Source of the DNA: Desulfobulbus sp.
GTDB lineage: Bacteria; Desulfobacterota; Desulfobulbia; Desulfobulbales; Desulfobulbaceae
Length of the DNA stretch: 64,000 nt
Assembly: GCA_031280615.1 (NCBI GenBank)
Contig: JAITGO010000017.1
Coordinates: forward strand, 310,001 to 374,000
Direction of reading: 5' to 3'
Positions 17,730 to 25,849 of this stretch are shown piece by piece. The stretch's first letter is position 1; every line of letters begins with the position of its first letter. The notes below the pieces were generated by a model. That model ran no database searches and was not told the DNA's origin. It worked only from the letters and a program-made list of their open reading frames with translations. The position numbers and the translations under genes were made by a program.

Positions 17730-18809
17730 ATGTCAAGCACGAACGGACTCAGTTTTCTCGACGCGACCTTTCGCGCCATTTATCCCCAGGATGCGGCCTT
17801 TCGGCAGCAGGCCGAGGAACGGCTGGAGCAACTGACCATGCCCCATTGGGCCCTGGGCGATATCATGGACCTGGCCGTTGACCTGGCCGGGATGACCCGT
17901 TCGCTGGCGCCGCCGGTGGCCCGGAAGAAAGTGGTGGTCATGGTGGGCGATCACGGCGTGGTTGCCGAGGGCGTTTCCCATTATCCGGCCGAGGTCACCG
18001 TCCAGATGGTCTACAACTTTGTCCGTGGCGGCGCCGGGATCAACGCCCTGGCCCGTTGTGCAGGGGCCGAGGTCTGCGTGGTCGATGTCGGCGCCTACGA
18101 CGATTTTTCCGATCTGGTGCACAGCGGAGCGGTGATCGCCAAAAAAATAGGCCGGGGCACGGCCAACATCGCCCAAGGACCGGCCATGAGCCGGACCCAT
18201 GCGGTCATGGCGGTCGAGGCCGGGATCGAAATCGCGAGCAGCCTGGCCGCAACCACCGACGTGTTCGCCACCGGCGAGATGGGAATCGGCAACACCACTC
18301 CCAGCACCGCCATTGCCGCGGCGTTCACCGGCAGGAGCGTGGCGGAACTCACCGGCCGGGGCACCGGCATTGACGATATGCGGCTGCAACGCAAGATCGA
18401 GGTGATCGAAAGGGCCTTGGCGGTCAACAAGCCCGACGCCAAGGATGGCCTCGATGTGCTGGCCAAGGTGGGCGGTTTCGAGATCGGGGCCATTGCCGGC
18501 CTGATCGTCGGTGCGGCGGCCCAGCGCAAGCCGGTGCTCATCGACGGCCTGATCGCCACCGCCGGGGCGATGATCGCCGTTTCCCTGGAGCCTTTTGTCC
18601 GCGATTTTCTCGTTTGTGCCCACCGAAGCGCCGAACCCGGCCATGGCGCGCTGCTGGAGAACCTGCGGCACAAGCCCCTGCTCGATCTCAACCTCCGGCT
18701 GGGTGAAGGCACCGGCGCTGCCTTGGCAATGCCTTTGCTGGATGCCGCGGTGGCGGTCTTGACCGAGGTGGCGACGTTTGCCGAGGCCGGGGTCAGCGGC
18801 GCCGCCTGA
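17730..18809 (+). CDS. cobT: Nicotinate-nucleotide-dimethylbenzimidazole phosphoribosyltransferase
   Basis: Activates the lower ligand base of cobalamin by transferring ribose phosphate from nicotinate mononucleotide, forming alpha-ribazole phosphate. 359 aa, normal for CobT. Recognisable family blocks are VVMVGDHGVVAEGVSHYP, the glycine-rich FVRGGAGINALAR, FATGEMGIGNTTPSTAIAA, and the C-terminal HRSAEPGHGALLENL that carries the catalytic glutamate region. I prefer ATG 17730 (AGGA 7 nt upstream) over an in-frame ATG at 17703. No other cobalamin gene is adjacent; the B12-dependent reductase nrdJ is 22 kb away. Confidence 0.95.
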   Translation: MSSTNGLSFLDATFRAIYPQDAAFRQQAEERLEQLTMPHWALGDIMDLAVDLAGMTRSLAPPVARKKVVVMVGDHGVVAEGVSHYPAEVTVQMVYNFVRGGAGINALARCAGAEVCVVDVGAYDDFSDLVHSGAVIAKKIGRGTANIAQGPAMSRTHAVMAVEAGIEIASSLAATTDVFATGEMGIGNTTPSTAIAAAFTGRSVAELTGRGTGIDDMRLQRKIEVIERALAVNKPDAKDGLDVLAKVGGFEIGAIAGLIVGAAAQRKPVLIDGLIATAGAMIAVSLEPFVRDFLVCAHRSAEPGHGALLENLRHKPLLDLNLRLGEGTGAALAMPLLDAAVAVLTEVATFAEAGVSGAA

Positions 18810-18863
18810 TCGCGTACGACCGTGATGAAAGTACAGGAAGTTATATCCCCAATGGGGCGATTC

Positions 18864-18892
18864 TTGACGCTCGCGATCGACCGTGTTACATT
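18864..18892 (+). promoter_or_regulatory. Sigma-70 promoter for the small secreted protein
   Basis: TTGACG (18864-18869), 17-bp spacer, TACATT (18887-18892); start near 18899, leader about 33 nt with GGGGAG at 18920-18925 ahead of GTG 18932. Confidence 0.65.
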
Positions 18893-18931
18893 AGTGTCGT
18901 GGCTAAGGTCCTAGAATCCGGGGAGTAAGTT

Positions 18932-19393
18932 GTGAAGAACGCCATTGCCGCCCTCACATTTTCCGTTGCCGTTTTGTTCAGTGGCAATGTCCTGCCCGCC
19001 GTGGCTGGAGATGCCTTGGCGTCGGTGGCGACAGGGCCGGGCGCCGGCCATGTCTATACGTATGAGATACCGGCTTCGTTGAATTCGGAAGAGCGGAAAT
19101 GGTTCCAGGTCTTTCAGGAAGGCAATCTCCTGTCCGAGGGCTGGCAGGACATTTCCGCCGAGATCCTCGCCAAAACCCCGCCCGAGCAGCGTCCGGCCCA
19201 GAAGGTGGCACTGGATAACCTGGGCAAAAAAATCGGCATGGAATGGTGCCGTCCCAATGCGGTGCGCCGAGTCGATTCCTCCATGCTGGTGGCATGGGGC
19301 GATATCCTCCGCGCCACCGCGCGCAAGAATCCGCAGCAACTCGCCATGGCCATTGCCTATATCGACCAGAAAGTCGACGCCGCCCTCGATTGA
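18932..19393 (+). CDS. Small exported protein of unknown function
   Basis: A 153-aa protein not recognised. Signal peptide of about 25 residues (KNAIAALTFSVAVLFSGNVL, cleaved after VAG or AVA). The mature part is helical with one cysteine (EWCRPNAVRR), and a pattern NSEERKWFQVFQEGNLL that looks like a helical hairpin start. It has its own sigma-70-type promoter and GTG start with GGGGAG 6 nt upstream. Ends 8 bp before the stop of the convergent xseA, leaving no room for a terminator. Probably periplasmic. Confidence 0.7.
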   Translation: MKNAIAALTFSVAVLFSGNVLPAVAGDALASVATGPGAGHVYTYEIPASLNSEERKWFQVFQEGNLLSEGWQDISAEILAKTPPEQRPAQKVALDNLGKKIGMEWCRPNAVRRVDSSMLVAWGDILRATARKNPQQLAMAIAYIDQKVDAALD

Positions 19394-19401
19394 TCGCTTT
19401 C

Positions 19402-20772
19402 TTATTCCCGTTGTTCGCCGCTTTCCGCTTGTTCCGTCCCGTCTTCGCTTCGCTCCACCCTGCAAGCCAACTGTCCCCGTCGGAGCATGACCGTCAGTTC
19501 GTCGCCGGGCCGGACCTGTGCCGCCTCGGTCACCAGCCGTTGTTTTTTTCCTGAAGTTCGCACGATGGCATAACCCCGCGCCAGAGTGGCCAGGGGGCTG
19601 ACCGCCTGGAGGATTCCCGCCGTCCGGGCGAGTTGCTCTTCGCCGGCGAGGATGCGGGCGGCAACGGCCCGTGCCAGCCTGGTGCCGAGCCCGTGCAACT
19701 GTTGTTCGCGCAGGGCCAGGAGGCGGCCGGGATGGAAGGGCGCCAGCCTGAGCACGGTTTGGTTGAACTGCCGGCTTCGCTCGGCCAAAAGGGCGTTCAG
19801 GCCACGATCCAGGCGCGCGCGCAGGTGGTCGAGCCGTAGCCGCAGCCGGTCCAGGGGGTAAGGCATGGCCATCAGCCGCTGGCGGGCGAGCCGCAGCCGT
19901 TGTTCGTTCCGGTCGATCCGGTGTTGCAGGCTGCGGCGCATCTGGGCCTGCAACCGGTCGATTCCGGCGCGCAGGGCCTCGCCGTCCGGAACCAGCAGTT
20001 CCGCCGCCCCGCTGGGGGTCGGGGCCCGGAAGTCGGCGGCCAGGTCGGCGATGGTGAAATCGATTTCATGGCCGATCGCGCTGGCCACCGGCACGGTCGA
20101 AGCCCGGATCATCCTGGCCAGTGCCTCGTCGTTGAAGGCCCACAGATCCTCGGTCGAACCGCCTCCCCGACAGAGGACGATCAGGTCGGTGGCCAGGCGG
20201 GCGTTGACGATCTCGATGGCCCGGCCCACTTCCGCCGCCGCGCGGTCGCCCTGCATGGCCGCCGGGTAGACCGCGATGCGGATCGGCGGAAAGCGCCGGG
20301 TGGCGATGCGGATGAAGTCGTGGACCGCGGCCCCCTGGGGCGAGGTGATCAGGGTGATATGGGCCGGGAAAGGCGGCAGGGGGCGCTTGAGATGTTCGTC
20401 GAACAGGCCTTCGGCGGCCAGCCGCCGTTTCAGCGCCTCGAAGGCCTGGTGGAGCGCGCCCGCGCCCTGGAGCTCCAGGGTGTCGGCAATCAGTTGGTAA
20501 TCGCCCCTCGGTTCGTAGACCGAGATCCGGCCCCGGCAGACCACGTGCATGCCGTCTCTGGGAGGCTGGGGCAGGTAGCGCTGCTGCATCTTGAACAACA
20601 CCGTCCTGATCTGGGCGCCGGTATCCTTGAGGGTGAAATAGAGGTGGCCGGAAGAGGGACGGTGGAGATTGGAAATCTCGCCGGCGACGCTGACAAAAGG
20701 AAAGCGGCCCTCCAGTAGGCTGCGGATGGAGCTGTTCAGCTCGGTGACGGTGAGGACGCGGCGGTCATCCAT
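19402..20772 (-). CDS. xseA: Exodeoxyribonuclease VII large subunit
   Basis: Catalytic subunit of the ATP-independent single-strand exonuclease. 456 aa from ATG 20772, the same length as the E. coli enzyme. An N-terminal OB fold runs from TVTELNSSIRSLLEGRF through VSVAGEISNLHRPSSGHLYF; the nuclease core contains ITSPQGAAVHDFIRI, LCRGGGSTEDLWAFNDE and SAIGHEIDFTIADLAADFRA, and a long coiled coil follows with repeated RQR/RLR patterns. The frame stays open 99 codons upstream but without similarity, so the longer start is unlikely. The small subunit xseB is not adjacent. Confidence 0.93.
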   Translation of the reverse strand: MDDRRVLTVTELNSSIRSLLEGRFPFVSVAGEISNLHRPSSGHLYFTLKDTGAQIRTVLFKMQQRYLPQPPRDGMHVVCRGRISVYEPRGDYQLIADTLELQGAGALHQAFEALKRRLAAEGLFDEHLKRPLPPFPAHITLITSPQGAAVHDFIRIATRRFPPIRIAVYPAAMQGDRAAAEVGRAIEIVNARLATDLIVLCRGGGSTEDLWAFNDEALARMIRASTVPVASAIGHEIDFTIADLAADFRAPTPSGAAELLVPDGEALRAGIDRLQAQMRRSLQHRIDRNEQRLRLARQRLMAMPYPLDRLRLRLDHLRARLDRGLNALLAERSRQFNQTVLRLAPFHPGRLLALREQQLHGLGTRLARAVAARILAGEEQLARTAGILQAVSPLATLARGYAIVRTSGKKQRLVTEAAQVRPGDELTVMLRRGQLACRVERSEDGTEQAESGEQRE

Positions 20773-21186
20773 GGACGGTCCGGGCAACGGGGCGGTCGGA
20801 GGCGGGCGCATGGCTGCGTCTTGACCGGGGAAAATGGGGAAAAGTCTTTGCCATGGCAAGACACGGGCCAGGGAAATGCGCGGCCAAATCAGCGGCCAAG
20901 TTCGCGCCCATTGCCGGCGGCCCGTTGGAGGTTGCCGTGTCGCGGCTTGGTTTTTGCGGCATGGTCGCCTTTGCCTGATGCTTTTTTTTCTCGCCGGGGT
21001 ATAATCGGCACGCTGTGTGCCAGGACAAAAACATTTTCCTTTTGTACCGGCATGACCGGCTCCGTGCAACGGGTATTTTCCGGCGCGGCGCCGCCGCCGC
21101 AGGGATGCCGGCAGCCGGTTTTCCCTCTTTCCCCACGGCCGCGTGCGGCCAGAAACAGATCACTATCACCAGGGAGCTCGTGCCGC
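20773..21186. other. Divergent promoter region between xseA and the TPR protein
   Basis: 414 bp without a gene. A TATAAT at 21000-21005 is a possible -10 for the plus-strand operon but has no good -35 at the right distance. Confidence 0.35.
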
Positions 21187-21882
21187 ATGGCGGACCAGAA
21201 TTCCATCGATCGGGACACAATCAAATTCCAACCCCTCGCCCCTGTGGGGCTGCTCGAACAGTTCAACCTGCCGCGCAAGACCATTCTTTTCATCCGGCGG
21301 AATCTGTGGCTCATTTGGCTTGCGCTCGCGACAATCCTGGTGGCGGTTCTTGGCACTGCGGGGTTCTCCACCTGGCGCGAATACCGGGAGGAAAAGGCGG
21401 CTGCGGCCCTGGATGGCGCCCTTGCCGCCAAGCAGGACAACCGGAAGCTGCTCGACCAGGTGGTGCAGGATTTCGGCTCGACCGCCTCGGGGCGCTGGGC
21501 ACGGATCGAGTTGGCATTTCTTGACGAGAAGGAAGGGCAGCGGGCCCAGGCGATCGGCCGATTGACGGAGATCAACGCCAGCCTGGCGGCCGGGACGCCC
21601 CTCAAGCCGCTGGTACTGACCAAGCTGGCCGGCCTGTGCGAAAACGACAAGCAGTTCGACAAGGCCGTTGCCTTCAATACCGAATTGGTCGCCTTGGGCG
21701 ATAATTTTGCGGCCACGGCCTATCAGGCGCTGGGGCGGTTGAACGAACAGATGGGTAAGAAGGACGAGGCGGTGGCCATGTATAACAAATATATGGAACT
21801 CACCGTCGTCCAGTCGGGTCAGCCGATGGCCAACCCGATGCGGGACATGGTGCAGGCGCGACTCAACCAGCTGAAAAAGTGA
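21187..21882 (+). CDS. YfgM-like membrane-anchored TPR protein
   Basis: A 231-aa protein: cytoplasmic N-terminus of about 37 residues, one membrane helix (NLWLIWLALATILVAVLGTA, about 38-58), then a periplasmic helical region with TPR-like repeats (RWARIELAFLDEKEGQRAQA, FAATAYQALGRLNEQMGKKD). This is the architecture of YfgM, an ancillary SecYEG subunit that hands exported proteins to periplasmic chaperones. AGGGAG lies 10 nt before ATG 21187. Its stop overlaps the panC start by one base (TGATG), so the two are co-translated. Confidence 0.7.
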   Translation: MADQNSIDRDTIKFQPLAPVGLLEQFNLPRKTILFIRRNLWLIWLALATILVAVLGTAGFSTWREYREEKAAAALDGALAAKQDNRKLLDQVVQDFGSTASGRWARIELAFLDEKEGQRAQAIGRLTEINASLAAGTPLKPLVLTKLAGLCENDKQFDKAVAFNTELVALGDNFAATAYQALGRLNEQMGKKDEAVAMYNKYMELTVVQSGQPMANPMRDMVQARLNQLKK

Positions 21883-22742
21883 TGGATATTCTTCGAAAAC
21901 CCGAGGAGATGCTGGCGTGGTCGCAGGCCCGGTCCCGGGAAGGCGGGACCATCGCCCTGGTGCCCACCATGGGTTTTTTCCACGAAGGGCACCTCAGTCT
22001 GATGCGGCGCGCGGCCGAGCTGTGCGATACGGTGGTGGTGAGCCTGTTCGTCAATCCCACTCAGTTCGGGCCCAACGAGGATCTGGACCGCTATCCCCGC
22101 GATTTTGAGTGCGATATGGAGCTGGTCTGCAAGGAGCCGGTGGCTGCGGTGTTCGCCCCAACCCCGGAGTTGATGTATCTTGCGGGCTTTCAGACCGAGG
22201 TGCGGGTCACGCAGCTGTCCACCTATCTTTGCGGCAAAAGCCGGCCGGTCCATTTTGCCGGGGTGGCCACGGTGGTGACCAAGCTGTTCAACATCGTCCG
22301 GCCCGAGGTGGCGGTGTTCGGCGAGAAGGATTTCCAGCAGTTGGCGATCATTCGCCGGCTGGTGACCGATCTCAACATCCCGGTGCGGATCGTCGGCCAT
22401 CCCATTGTCCGGGAAGCCGACGGCCTGGCCATGAGTTCCCGCAACGCCAATCTCGACCCGGCCAACCGGGCGGCGGCGCTCAGCCTGTCCACCGCCTTGC
22501 GGCTGGTCCGCACCGAGGCGGCCCGCGGCGTGCTGGCCACGGCCGAGCTGGGGCAATCGGTGGCGCGGCATATTCATTCTTTTGCCGGTACGGCCATCGA
22601 CTATGCCAGCTTTGTCGATGGCGACAGCCTGGAAGCGGTCGAAACGGTCGATGAGCGGACCATTCTGGCCCTGGCAGTGCATGTCGATGGCAAGGCCGGC
22701 AAGGTGCGCCTGATCGACAACGGTTTTGTCCTGCCGCAATAG
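21882..22742 (+). CDS. panC: Pantothenate synthetase
   Basis: Condenses D-pantoate and beta-alanine with ATP to form pantothenate, the precursor of coenzyme A. 286 aa. ATP-binding motif VPTMGFFHEGHLSLM (HIGH-like) at about residues 27-41, FVNPTQFGPNEDLDRYPR at about 62-80, the FGEKDFQQLAIIRR helix, and the KMSKS-like READGLAMSSRNANL loop at about 175-190 are all intact. Start ATG at 21882 overlaps the preceding stop. kdnA follows 67 bp downstream. Confidence 0.97.
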   Translation: MDILRKPEEMLAWSQARSREGGTIALVPTMGFFHEGHLSLMRRAAELCDTVVVSLFVNPTQFGPNEDLDRYPRDFECDMELVCKEPVAAVFAPTPELMYLAGFQTEVRVTQLSTYLCGKSRPVHFAGVATVVTKLFNIVRPEVAVFGEKDFQQLAIIRRLVTDLNIPVRIVGHPIVREADGLAMSSRNANLDPANRAAALSLSTALRLVRTEAARGVLATAELGQSVARHIHSFAGTAIDYASFVDGDSLEAVETVDERTILALAVHVDGKAGKVRLIDNGFVLPQ

Positions 22743-22809
22743 CGGCGCGATACGTGTGGCCGGGCGGCGTTTTGCCCGGCCCTTCCTACGAACAGAGAAG
22801 AGGTTGATT

Positions 22810-24009
22810 GTGCCTGGTTTCGAGATTTTTGGCGCCGAGGAAAAAGCGCAGGTGATGGATGTTCTGGAGAGCGGTGTGCTCTTTCGCTATGAGTTCGCGG
22901 ACCAACGCAAGGGGATGTGGAAGGTGCTCGAATTCGAGCGGGCCTTTGCCGCCTACACCGGGGCGGGCCACGCCCAGGCGGTCACTTCGGGAACCGCCGC
23001 CCTCAAGGTTGCCCTAGCAGCACTCGGCGTGGGCGAAGGCGACGAGGTCATCACCCAGGGCTTCACCTTTGTCGCCACTTGGGAGGCGATTCTCGACTGC
23101 GGCGCCGTGCCGGTGTTCACCGAGGTCGACCTGACCCTGAACATGGACCCGGCCGACCTGGAGAAAAAGATCACCCCGAAGACCAAGGCGATCGTCCCGG
23201 TCCACATGATGGGCGCCCAGGCACGTATCGAGGCGATCAAGGCGGTGGCCGATCGGCACAACATTCCGGTGCTGGAGGACACGGCCCAGGCGGCCGGCGG
23301 CCGGCTGAACGGCCGGCATCTCGGTACCTTCGGCGCGGTGGGCACCTTCTCCTTCGATGCGGTCAAGACCATGACCACCGGCGAGGGCGGCATGTGCATC
23401 ACCAACGACCAGACCCTGTGGCGGCGCATGTCCGAATACCACGACCACGGCCACGACCACATACCCAATCCCGGCGGCCGTGGCGGCGAGAGCCGCTCCT
23501 TCATCGGCTTCAACTACCGGATGATGGAAATCCAGGGTGCCATCGGCCTGGCCCAGTTGGCCAAGCTGGATCAAATCGTCGCGGCCCAGAAAAAGAACAA
23601 GGCCTTTTTCCGGGAAGCGGTAAGCGTGCTGCCCGAGGTCCAATTCCGGGAAATTCTCGACGAGGCGGGCGATTCGGCCACCTTTCTCACCTTCTTCCTA
23701 CCGGATGCGCAGCGGGCCACGGCGGTGAACCAGGCGCTCCGCGAGGCCGGAGCGGGAGCGGTGCGCTGGAGCGAGAACGGCTGGCATTACTATCCCAAAT
23801 GGGAGCAGTTGCTCGGCGGCAAGACCTATTGCCAGGGCGGTTGGCCCTTCAGCGTGGGCGGCAAGCGGCGGGTGGTCTACGATCCGCAGGCCCTGCCGGC
23901 CTCGGCGGCGATCATCGAGCGAGCCTTGACCTACCAGGTGCCGATCCTGCTGCCGGAAGAGCAGAAAACAAAGATGGTCGCGGCGCTGAAAAAGGCGGCC
24001 GCCATCTGA
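22810..24009 (+). CDS. kdnA: Kdo 8-aminotransferase, KdnA-like (DegT/DnrJ/EryC1 family)
   Basis: A 399-aa PLP-dependent sugar aminotransferase. It shows the DegT pattern (TSGTAALKVALAALGVGEGD, VLEDTAQAAGG) and the Schiff-base lysine in TFSFDAVKTMTTGEGG. From memory it follows Shewanella KdnA closely from the first residues (PGFEIFGAEEK) through FRYEF, the EYHDHGHDH loop and FNYRMMEIQGAIGLAQLAKL; KdnA makes 8-amino-3,8-dideoxy-D-manno-octulosonate (Kdo8N) with KdnB, an alcohol dehydrogenase. kdsB lies 1 kb downstream, which suits a Kdo8N route. Start GTG 22810 has GAAGAGG 6 nt upstream. No kdnB is seen in the window. Alternative: another UDP/CMP-sugar aminotransferase. Confidence 0.8.
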   Translation: MPGFEIFGAEEKAQVMDVLESGVLFRYEFADQRKGMWKVLEFERAFAAYTGAGHAQAVTSGTAALKVALAALGVGEGDEVITQGFTFVATWEAILDCGAVPVFTEVDLTLNMDPADLEKKITPKTKAIVPVHMMGAQARIEAIKAVADRHNIPVLEDTAQAAGGRLNGRHLGTFGAVGTFSFDAVKTMTTGEGGMCITNDQTLWRRMSEYHDHGHDHIPNPGGRGGESRSFIGFNYRMMEIQGAIGLAQLAKLDQIVAAQKKNKAFFREAVSVLPEVQFREILDEAGDSATFLTFFLPDAQRATAVNQALREAGAGAVRWSENGWHYYPKWEQLLGGKTYCQGGWPFSVGGKRRVVYDPQALPASAAIIERALTYQVPILLPEEQKTKMVAALKKAAAI

Positions 24010-24051
24010 ACATCCTTTGTCTCCGGTTGATGCGGGCACGAGGCGGCCGTG

Positions 24052-24840
24052 TCAACCGGATGAGTTCTCCATTCCCTTTCCCACGTAAACGTCGAACCGG
24101 ACGGCCTTGCCCTTGCGGGTGTAGCTGGGAACCAGAGCCGCCAGCGGCCCTGCCTTGAGCGGCCGCTTGACCACCACCTTTCGCGACGAAACGGCCAGGG
24201 CTGCGGGCAGCAACGCTTCGGGATCGCAGCTTTTTTGATCGAGTAGTTGCAGCAGCCGCAGTTCCTGCCCGACCAGGGCGGACTTGGTCCGTTCCGGGAA
24301 CATGGGGTCGAGAAAGACCACGTCCGGCGGTTCGGACAACCGGGGAAGCTGCTCGCGGGCATCGCCCACCACCAACTCGATGCGGCCGGCCGTTGGTGCC
24401 AGGGCGGGGCTGTTTCGCGCCCGTTCCAGGCCGTCGGTCAGCAGGGCAGCCACCACCGGATTCACCTCGATCATCCGCACCCGGCAGCCGGCGGCGGCCA
24501 GCAAAAAGCCGTCGCGGCCGAGACCGGCGGTCGCGTCGATGACCAGCGGCTGGCGACAGCCCCGCACCTTGGCGGCCTGGACCAGTAGTTCCCGGCCGGG
24601 ATGCAGCAGGCGGCGGCGGAAATCCCGCGCGGAAAAATCGACCCGCAGCCGGCCCGGTAGCAGCGGGTCGTTCGGCTTGACAAGCTCCAGCCCCTCCGGC
24701 CCGAATTGAAGCAGGAGCGTTGCCGCCTGCGAATCCTCGACCAGGGGGAGGGCGAGCGCCTCGGCCAGGCATTGCGGTCGATCCCCGCCGTGGTGCGGAT
24801 CGGCGAGCAGCAGGGCGAGAGGAAAAGGAGTAGGTGTCAA
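24052..24840 (-). CDS. rsmJ: 16S rRNA (guanine1516-N2)-methyltransferase RsmJ
   Basis: SAM-dependent methyltransferase that modifies G1516 of 16S rRNA. Family blocks are in order: LRVDFSARDFRRRLLHPG, VIDATAGLGRDGFLLAAAGC (SAM motif I), VRMIEVNPVVAALLTDGLER, VVFLDPMFPERTKSALVGQE (catalytic D-P-M-F-P) and VVVKRP. The start is uncertain: no ATG exists in the correct part of the frame; I give TTG 24840, making 262 aa against 250 in E. coli, but GTG codons further upstream (24895-24910) are possible. Convergent with kdnA; a 9-bp inverted repeat (24022-24030 / 24052-24060) covers the junction and both ends. Confidence 0.88.
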   Translation of the reverse strand: MTPTPFPLALLLADPHHGGDRPQCLAEALALPLVEDSQAATLLLQFGPEGLELVKPNDPLLPGRLRVDFSARDFRRRLLHPGRELLVQAAKVRGCRQPLVIDATAGLGRDGFLLAAAGCRVRMIEVNPVVAALLTDGLERARNSPALAPTAGRIELVVGDAREQLPRLSEPPDVVFLDPMFPERTKSALVGQELRLLQLLDQKSCDPEALLPAALAVSSRKVVVKRPLKAGPLAALVPSYTRKGKAVRFDVYVGKGMENSSG

Positions 24841-25029
24841 GGGAGGCGGGAAGGGGAGGTGAATGGTTGCCGATTGCCTTTTGAGAGCCCACACTGTATC
24901 ATAGAAAATCACTGAAAAGCAAACCAATGTTGGCCGTGCCCATCCCTTTGGGCCGGGCCGGCCGGCGCGCAGACGCCGACAATGTTCCTGCGCCGGATTC
25001 CGTCTTCCCGAACAACCGCACACAAGCCG

Positions 25030-25794
25030 ATGAGTACCGTTGAACCTAAGGTAGTTGCAATTATCCCGGCACGTTATCAGTCAAATCGTTTCGAGGGTAA
25101 ACCGTTGGCCCTGATCCAGGGCAAACCCATGATTCAGCATGTGGTCGAGCGGGCCTGGCGTGTGCCCATGCTCTCCCAGGTGGTGGTGGCCACGGACGAC
25201 GAGCGGATTGCCAAGGCGGTGGAGGGCTTCGGCGGTTCCTGGGTGATGACCCGGAGCGACCATACCACCGGCACCGACCGGCTGGCCGAGGCGGCGGAAC
25301 GCATCGGCATTGCGGACCAGGACGTGGTAGTCAATATCCAGGGCGATCAGCCGCTCTTTCCCCCGACCATCGTCGAGCAGGTGGCCGGGCCGTTGATCGC
25401 CGATCCCTCTCTGCCGATGGCGACCCTGATCTACAGGATTGTCCGGCCCGAGGAGATCGCCGACCCCAACCATGTCAAGACCGTGTTCGATTGCCACGGC
25501 AACGCCCTCTACTTTTCGCGTTCGCCGATCCCGTTCCAGCGCGATCCGGGCGAGCCGCAGCAGCCGACCTATTACAAACACCTGGGTTTTTACGCCTATC
25601 GCAAGAGATTTCTTCTCGATTTTGTCGGCCTGCCGGAGGGGCAGTGGGAGCGATTCGAGAAGCTGGAACAGTTGCGCGCCCTGGAGTTCGGCTATACTAT
25701 CCGGGTCGTGCTGACCAGCCACGATTCGGTGGAGGTCGATACCCCGAAAGATCTGTTGAGGGTGGAACAACTGCTCCTGACGCAAGCGGCATAG
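25030..25794 (+). CDS. kdsB: 3-deoxy-manno-octulosonate cytidylyltransferase
   Basis: Activates Kdo (or, with a KdnA-type pathway, Kdo8N) to the CMP-sugar before transfer to lipid A. 254 aa. Nucleotide-binding N-terminus VVAIIPARYQSNRFEGKPL, the VVVATDDERIAKAV strand, TRSDHTTGTDRLAEA, VVNIQGDQPLFPP with the metal aspartate, and HLGFYAYRKRFL are typical. Start ATG 25030 agrees with the usual N-terminus; an in-frame ATG 48 bp upstream would add an unrelated tail. A terminator begins at its stop codon. In Shewanella the KdsB homologue prefers Kdo8N; which sugar is used here cannot be told from sequence alone. Confidence 0.95.
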   Translation: MSTVEPKVVAIIPARYQSNRFEGKPLALIQGKPMIQHVVERAWRVPMLSQVVVATDDERIAKAVEGFGGSWVMTRSDHTTGTDRLAEAAERIGIADQDVVVNIQGDQPLFPPTIVEQVAGPLIADPSLPMATLIYRIVRPEEIADPNHVKTVFDCHGNALYFSRSPIPFQRDPGEPQQPTYYKHLGFYAYRKRFLLDFVGLPEGQWERFEKLEQLRALEFGYTIRVVLTSHDSVEVDTPKDLLRVEQLLLTQAA

Positions 25795-25830
25795 GCACGG
25801 TACCAACGGGGAGCCGTGCCCCTTTTTCTT
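25794..25830 (+). terminator. Rho-independent terminator after kdsB
   Basis: GGCACGG (25794-25800) pairs with CCGTGCC (25814-25820), followed by CCTTTTTCTTTTT. It separates kdsB from the signalling operon. Confidence 0.75.
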
Positions 25831-25849
25831 TTTCCCGGAGCAAGCGTAT

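Noticed and set aside
24022..24060. 9-bp inverted repeat TCCGGTTGA / TCAACCGGA between kdnA and rsmJ
   Set aside because: No T run on either side; could limit read-through but not supported as a terminator.
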